Assembly: GCA_037176845.1 (NCBI GenBank)
Contig: JAYKXP010000012.1
Coordinates: forward strand, 831,988 to 895,987
DNA from: Paramarasmius palmivorus
Taxonomy: Eukaryota; Basidiomycota; Agaricomycetes; Agaricales; Marasmiaceae
Reading direction: 5' to 3'
DNA length: 64,000 nt
Numbering within the stretch: the first letter of the stretch is position 1; every line of letters starts with the position of its first letter. Position numbers and translations under genes: made by a program. This document shows positions 58,615 through 64,000 of the stretch, in pieces. Below the pieces are notes generated by a model. It had not been told where the DNA came from and ran no database searches. It saw only the letters and a program-made list of their open reading frames with translations.

Positions 58615-60043
58615 AGGTTTGAGGAAGGAAATCCTAAAGCAGTGCCATGATGCGTCTACAGCGGGGCACCTGGGAAAACACGGGACACTAGAACAGGTGA
58701 AACGTTACTACTGGTGGCCTAACATGTCCTCTTTCATAGAGAAGTATGTTCAAGGGTGTGAGCGCTGCCAACGCACCAAACCAGCTGTTCATCCTGACGC
58801 AACACTCCAACCCATGGAAGTGCCAGAAGAACCTTGGTGTGTAGTAGGAGTTGACCTTATCACAGGACTCCCCCTCAGCAATGGTTACGATGCCATCATC
58901 ACCTACATCGACCTGTACAGCAAGCAAGTCCACATTCTCCCCACCACCACTACCCTTGATGCCAAAGGAGTCGCTGACCTTCATTACCGGGAGATCTTCC
59001 GTCTGCATGGGATTCCCCACAAGTTCGTATCTGACCGAGGCCCACAATTTGCAGCACAAGTAACCCGAGCTCTGTACAAGCAACTAGGACTACAGCCAGG
59101 ACTAACTACTGCCTACCACCCCGCTGCCAATGGCCAGACCAAAAGAGCCAACCAAGAGGTGGAACGGTTCTTACGCCTATTCGTGGATAAGCGTCAGGAC
59201 GACTGGTCAGACTGGCTCCCAACAGCAGAGTTTGTACTAAACTCCCGAGTCCACACAGCACACGACCGTAGTCCATTCGAAGTCATGTACGGCTACACAC
59301 CTGACTTCACCATCCCAGTAGGACGCCCAACCCGATTCCCAGCATTGAACACCTGGCTAGAGAAACTAAGGGAGGTGCGCAAAGAGGCAGAAGCAGCATT
59401 GTGCATGGGCAAGGAGCAGATGAAAGAGACATACAAGGCAGGAAAGAAGAAGGCACATGTGTTTGAAGTAGGAGACAAGGCGTGGCTGTCAGCAAAAGAC
59501 ATCAGAATCCACCAGGCAAGCCAGAAGCTGGGACCATGGCAACTAGGACCCTACGAAGTCATTGAAAAGGTTGGCAAACTGGACTACCGGCTTAAACTTC
59601 CTCCGGCCATGAAGGTACACAATGTCTTCCACGTCAACCGGCTCTCACCCTGGAAGGGCAATGATGTCAATGGATTACGACCACCACCACCTGAAGCAGT
59701 AGAAGTAGAAGGAGAAGAGGAGTTTGAGGTCGAGCAGATTCTGGACAGCAGGATATACCGAAGGGGGTTGCAGTATTTGGTGCGATGGGAAGGCTTTGGA
59801 GAGGAAGATGACAGTTGGGAACCAGCAGCCAACGTCAAGAATGCAGGTGAGAAGATAGCAGAATTCCACCAAAAGCATCCCAATGCGCCAAAGAAGATAG
59901 CAGCAGCCGTCTTCAGCTCACTACCCTGGCGCAAACTGGAAAATCTGACTGAAGGACAGTCCACGGATCTAGAATGGGAGGAGGGACGGATTGCAGGTTC
60001 TAGCCTATCGCGGACGATAGGCATTAGGAGGGGGGTAATGTGA
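58615..60043 (+). pseudogene. Gypsy integrase and chromodomain, catalytic Glu lost
   Basis: Continues the pol frame after the KDZ insertion; the first gypsy codons are GGT TTG AGG. Features are an HHCC zinc region (CHDASTAGHLGKHG, CERCQRTK), the integrase core with Asp in GVDLITGLP and in VSDRGPQF, a GPY-like region (LGPWQLGPYEVIEKVG near 59550) and a C-terminal chromodomain near 59725-59870 (EVEQILDSR, YLVRWEGF, DDSWEPAANV). The chromodomain targets new copies to chromatin marks in this clade. The third catalytic residue is changed: codon 59141-59143 reads AAA (Lys) in NGQTKRANQE, where the family has Glu. Translation from the marked TTG at 58619 is an artefact of the insertion junction. Confidence 0.92.
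60026..60038 (+). other. Polypurine tract of the gypsy element
   Basis: G-rich purine run directly before the 3' LTR and overlapping the end of the integrase frame, the expected site for plus-strand priming. Confidence 0.8.
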
Positions 60044-60483
60044 TGGAGCGTAGCTTTTTCCTTCCATTTCTCTAAGTCCCCTTATCTATTTTCTTATCTT
60101 CATCTTATCATTCTCCACTTATATCGCGTACAGCCTCTCATCCACCGGAACATTCCACATCATTCTTCCATTGTTCTACATCTTTCCGTATCATTCTGAT
60201 TGTTTACTTGTACAATTCTCGCTGAGACAGACTCTTCACATATAAACCATAGCTGTAGATGCCTAGTTCCCCATCTTGACCTCTTGGTCATTTGGGCTAG
60301 GCAAGTCATCTTGTATTTTATCCCTTTAGTTATGCTAACTTGGTCATTTGGGCTAGTATCTGACTTGTGTCTGCCTGCTCAACGTCATATAGAGCCTTGT
60401 GCCTATGCCGGATCACCCCCTTTTCCCTTATCATCATCGCTCAGCACCGCTATCCGTAGAGAGGTAGTTGGTTCGCCCTCACA
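60039..60483 (+). repeat. 3' LTR of the gypsy element
   Basis: 445 bp. A purine tract (AGGAGGGGGGTAA, 60026-60038) abuts its left end, and TTTAC follows at 60484-60488. Confidence 0.95.
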
Positions 60484-60598
60484 TTTACAGATACTAGCTT
60501 GGTGTGGGTCGGTGTGAGCTACTAACAGGAACAGGTTTGAGGCAAGGAGAATCAGACAAGAATGACATTCAGAATATGTATCTAATCACATTGACTAT

Positions 60599-60668
60599 TC
60601 ATGGAAAAAAGAAGCCATCACCAGTGGGAACAGGCTTGTAAGCAACAGCATGATCAGTGGTCACACAT
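60599..60668 (-). pseudogene. Displaced C-terminal end of the RING-like gene
   Basis: Read on the minus strand beyond the element, the frame resumes with VTTDHAVAYKPVPTGDGFFF and a TGA at 60599-60601, in phase with the exon ending near 61721 if one AT and the element are removed. Confidence 0.5.
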
Positions 60669-61719
60669 CACACAAAAGGGCAGGTGGTCATACCCCGGAT
60701 ATGACCTACCTTACCTGGAATGACTTCCCAATATCTGGAATACCCAGATATGGGGGTCATAATGGAGGTGGCTTGCTTTATTACCTGCTATGATACCTTA
60801 TTATTAGTCGTGAACTCATTAATTGGGTATAGCACGTTACCTGGTTATCATAACGGGTTTGAGTGTATAATGCCGGGTAATCATAGGTGAGCACAGGTTA
60901 TCAAGGTTACTACTAGTTATTGATGATATTACTAGTTACTGGAGTCATAACTACCATAACTCATCTTAACTAGTTATGAGGGGACAGTAGCGGCATATAA
61001 AAAGGATCTTTCTATCCGAGCCCTCTTTCCCCTTCTCTTACTCTTTTCGTAGGTGACTAGATTACTGACTTGTGTATTTACATGTTACATTACTGACTTG
61101 TGGTTTACATGTACTCGAACATACATCTATCTACGGACATCTAATCTAAAGTTGACAATCTCATCTATCTCCCGGAGAATAAATATGTAAATAAATGTCA
61201 CCATGGTGGATTGAACTTCGGACCTCAACGGCTTACCAACGTAGACCAAAAGTCCGGCGCACTAACCACTGAGCCAAAGCATCATTTATATTTCTACAAA
61301 CTCAATACAGTATATACCCCCGCCTCTCCAATATCTTAAGATATATTCTTGAGGCTCCAATGATTGTAGTTGTGTTCTTCCACTATTGTAGGTCGTTCAA
61401 TTAACATTATTTGTGCTTTTACAGCTACTCCAACAGCAAGAAAATAATGTCAGATAACTGGTTATAACAGATTAGGGAAAGTTATCACTGGGTTATAACT
61501 TTACGGTAACCTGTGATAGCAAGTTAGGGAAAGCTATTGCCGTGTTATAACTTTATGGTAACTTGTAAGTATCAGATATTGAAAGACATGATATTTATTA
61601 CTGGTTATGACTAGTTAAACAAAGTTCTATCTAAGATATTACTTACCGTAATTGGCAGTGACAGGTTTCACAAGGTATATCTGCCCATAACTAGTGATCA
61701 CCACTTGACATTTTGTGTG
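60669..61719. mobile_element. Non-autonomous element with CACACAAAA ends, AT-flanked
   Basis: The left end (CACACAAAAGGGCAGGTGGT) and the right end read inward (CACACAAAATGTCAAGTGGT) form imperfect inverted repeats. AT occurs on both sides (60667-60668 and 61720-61721). The interior is A/T-rich with repeated ACTAGTTA and GTTATAAC motifs, a direct repeat of about 43 bp at about 61473 and 61524, and a tRNA-like stretch. It splits the 3' end of a gene (next entries); joining the flanks across one AT restores the reading frame, which supports the boundaries. Confidence 0.65.
61200..61283 (-). other. tRNA-like sequence (possible SINE head)
   Basis: The minus strand has a good box A (TGGCTCAGTGGTTAG), a box B-like AGTTCAATCC about 50 bases later and a CGGAC/GTCCG stem that could be an anticodon stem around an intron-bearing loop. 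Acceptor and T-stems do not pair, so I do not call a functional tRNA. Confidence 0.35.
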
Positions 61720-62657
61720 ATGCAATGACACTGGCTTCCTTTGAGGAGAGGGCTAATAGGAAGGCCTTGTGCGCAGTCTTCTTAGAACTGTAGGCCACAT
61801 ATTTGTTCTTGCCAATGTGAAGCACAAGCTTCTTCATGTTGTCCCTGTGGTTGGCATTGAGCGAAACAGGCCTGAGGAAAGAGTGAGGTATAAAAAAAAT
61901 TGCTCACCAACCACAAACAAAGCCAATGCGTAGTCCTCTTGTAATGCAGTACCAGTGAGCATCAGACAGAGCCAAGGTGACAATGTGACTACAGTTCTGA
62001 CAGATGATGGTCATAGTAGGCAATACTTTAGCAGCAGGTGGATTATCTACAGAGACTTGATAATGTGTTTCAACGAAACACACAAGGTATGCTGGAGGAA
62101 AGTGAGCTGTTGAAGAACGCATAGCTTGTAATCATAGACCTTACTTTTCTTGACCAACATTGCAATAACAGAATCCCAAGTACTCATCTCTTTCTTGCTG
62201 AACATATCAAGAGCTTCTGTGTCTTGTACTAAAGGATAACTGTAAGCTATGGAGGTTGTTTGAGAAAATGTTCACTCACCGGTCAAAGAGCCAGTCATCA
62301 GGCCGTTGATGGTGTTGACAATAGCAGAGGAAGTGTCAATGAGCTGAGTGTCTGAAGACTGAGAATCCATAGGATGAAAAGAGGATGGAAGTGCTTGACA
62401 TTGGCCAGTGATTTTTATATGAAGGTTGAAGGCACAAATCGGACACTTACAAGCACTGTTTGTGCTGGATTTTCTGGAAAACAAGTCATTAACAGCCACC
62501 ACTCCATACAAGCATTTCCTGTGAGTGGCACCACAGTAAGGTACTTGCTGCTAGTAATACAATTGACGTGATGGACTGTACCTGAAAAATCCACATGGAT
62601 TGGCTTGTAGAGGGCTGCATACAAATCTCTATTCTTCAGAATTGAACAACAGCTCAA
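61691..62657 (-). pseudogene. RING-like gene, 3' end replaced by an insertion
   Basis: Exons (62657 or further)-62582, 62543-62280, 62228-62145, 62106-61908 and 61871-61691 join in phase. Introns are 38, 51, 38 and 36 nt. An early exon has CGATHRKC then ACKCPIC, like the second half of a RING finger (C.H..C....C..C); the first Cys pair was not found. Later exons have IICQNCSHIV (a second Cys pair) and VLHIGKNKYVAYSSKKTAHK. The last codons before the stop at 61691 come from the inserted element; the original C-terminus lies at 60599-60668. A RING would act as an E3 ubiquitin ligase, but this is tentative. The 5' end is not located. Confidence 0.5.
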
Positions 62658-62989
62658 TGTATTGTAGAAAGAGTGTCATTCAAGCTCTGAGCTGTAAAGG
62701 CCCAGCAGGCATCAGTATTGTTCAATGGTAAAAGTACACATGTCTGCTAAGTGCCCAAATGAACCAATATGTCAGAGTTCTATATCCAGCAGAGGTGAAC
62801 TGTCACAGGTTGCTGGAGAGGCTGTTAGCTTTAACATTCAAAGGGCCCACCTGTACCTCCATTAAAAAGATGTTCCACTAGCTGATGGCGGTGGCTAGTG
62901 CTGTATTGTATGCACATCTTGCACATGTTTGGTCTTGTGAGTATCTGACTCGATGCTGGTAAAGCTTATAGTAATAGACAATAAGTGAA
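62658..62989. other. No clear gene; possible 5' exons of the RING-like gene
   Basis: A minus-strand stretch near 62660-62710 (reading CWAFTAQSLNDTLS) looks coding-like but meets a stop before joining the next exon. Confidence 0.3.
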
Positions 62990-64000
62990 TGAAGTAAACT
63001 GGGAAGTAAGACCTAAACTCACGGATGAATGTCATCCTCACAGTTTCCACCACCAGAACGAGCAGAGTTCAAATGCTTCCTTTGTGCTTCAATACAGTTG
63101 ATGATCTTTGCGGAGAAGAGGGACAGCGAAAATATTGCTCTGTACTGCAGCCCACAACACCTACACAGGCTGTAGGCTTTATTTGATTTGGCTTGGCATT
63201 TCCAGATGTGCCATCGGGCTTTTGAAAACAGGATAGGGAGGTTTGGTGTTGGGAAGAGAGGGGGTAGAGCCATGGAGAATACAACGGCAGGGTAGCTGTG
63301 AGTGTCAGGCCGTGTACGGTTCAATCACCCCAAGCTGTTCCACCAAGATCCATTCTCTTCCAGTTTTTCAACCCTAACGCCAATATAAGCCCAATATAGA
63401 TTCATTGCTCTGCATGTTGTCCTGAGAGCTAGGATGAAGGACAGGCGGGTCGTATGGGGAGAGCAATGGCAGAGGTGCCGTTGGTCTGTTGTCCAGCCCA
63501 GAAAGTTGAAGACCAGAGGACTGGATAGGAGCATGGCTGTAGGATGGGCTTGAGGCATTGAAGGGAGGATTGCAGTGGTTGCACGAGTGAGTGGAAATTT
63601 ACATGGAAGGTGCTTTGAACGCTCTACGGAAAGGGTGTATCAGCGAAAGAGGTCTATGATCACCAAAGGTGACACAGATGCAACGTACCAATATTTTTAG
63701 TATTCCTAGTCTAGTATACGATATGTTGGGACATATGTTGTGGTATTGATAAAGGTGACTGCAATAGATTTGGATTTCTGTGAAAGGAAAATCAAGAATT
63801 TCTGTGCATGAGTAGACTAGCAATTACTTAAAAAGAATAGAACACACCAGTTTTGTGACTTTAGCTGCTTGAAGACAAGGGTAATGAGAAGAGTGTGTTT
63901 GTTGGGAGCCTATGAGAGGATGGGATCATGGTGGTTGGAGGCAGAGACATGTCACACACCTTAATCCTAGACCATCATCATCTGGCTCTTCAGTCCCGCT
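62990..64000 (-). repeat. Module copy C3 of the unknown dispersed family
   Basis: Homologous in order and orientation to 29880-31060. C3 has fewer CpG sites (GACATGTCACAC against GACGCGTCGCAC in C1). It runs off the window end. Minus-strand frames (for example 63019-63324) are coding-like but unrecognised. Confidence 0.6.

Larger units (their letters stand above)
40077..60483 (+). mobile_element. Chromodomain Ty3/gypsy element carrying nested insertions
   Basis: Two 445-bp LTRs (40077-40521, 60039-60483) with TGTGA..TCACA ends enclose gag, protease, reverse transcriptase, RNase H, integrase and chromodomain in gypsy order. The 5-bp target duplication TTTAC is perfect (40072-40076 and 60484-60488). 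Removing a 649-bp MITE (42146-42794, plus TA) and a 13.6-kb KDZ element (44999-58614, plus 7 bp) restores a continuous pol frame. The element is dead: five in-frame TGA codons, a mutated integrase active site and two insertions. Confidence 0.95.

Noticed and set aside
61200..61283. Functional nuclear tRNA gene
   Set aside because: Boxes A and B are present but acceptor and T-stems do not pair.
1..64000. CRISPR array, bacterial operons or rRNA genes
   Set aside because: No regularly spaced repeats, no ribosome binding sites and no rRNA-like sequence; introns and retroelements show eukaryotic DNA.

Overview
The window looks like repeat-rich chromosomal DNA of a filamentous basidiomycete, most likely an agaricomycete. 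The reasons are 36-65 nt introns with GT..AG ends, a Kyakuja-Dileera-Zisupton (KDZ) transposase with its cysteine cluster, a chromodomain Ty3/gypsy element, a Ty1/copia element that appears to use a half-tRNA primer site, and a multi-pass membrane protein family that I associate with mushroom-forming fungi. I cannot name the species.

Layout. 28-6398: a complete Ty1/copia element on the minus strand with matching LTRs, perfect 5-bp target duplications and one open 1831-aa polyprotein. 6399-13334: a graveyard of a 935-bp palindrome, a long-terminal-inverted-repeat element lying next to a broken hAT transposase gene, and the 5' end (LTR plus gag) of a second gypsy element. 13335-39750: two copies of a 3-exon membrane protein gene in inverted orientation (minus copy with an in-frame stop, plus copy intact, 1112 aa). 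About 18 kb of degraded, CpG-retaining DNA lies between them; it holds recurring homologous modules and a fragment of an aerolysin-fold gene. 40072-60488: a chromodomain Ty3/gypsy element with 445-bp LTRs and TTTAC target duplications. It was hit twice, by a 649-bp TA-flanked MITE between gag and pol and by a 13.6-kb KDZ DNA transposon between RNase H and integrase. 60489-64000: a RING-like gene whose 3' end is split by an AT-flanked 1.05-kb element, then another copy of the module family.

The KDZ transposon is the most interesting unit. Besides its transposase it carries five genes. Two have a domain resembling the RNase H1 N-terminal (viroplasmin-like, RNA:DNA-hybrid-binding) domain, one has a basic region followed by a coiled coil, one is a small Trp-rich gene, and one is an eight-exon-scale gene with an HMG-like Lys-rich middle and a Pro/Ser-rich linker. 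The hybrid-binding-like cargo on a KDZ element is the best candidate here for an undescribed system.

A second theme is decay by CpG deamination. All five in-frame stops in the gypsy element are TGA where a CGA arginine codon is expected, the catalytic Glu of its integrase is changed to Lys by a change of the same type, and the two LTRs differ only by transitions. All exon junctions given here come from reading splice sites and reading-frame phase by eye.
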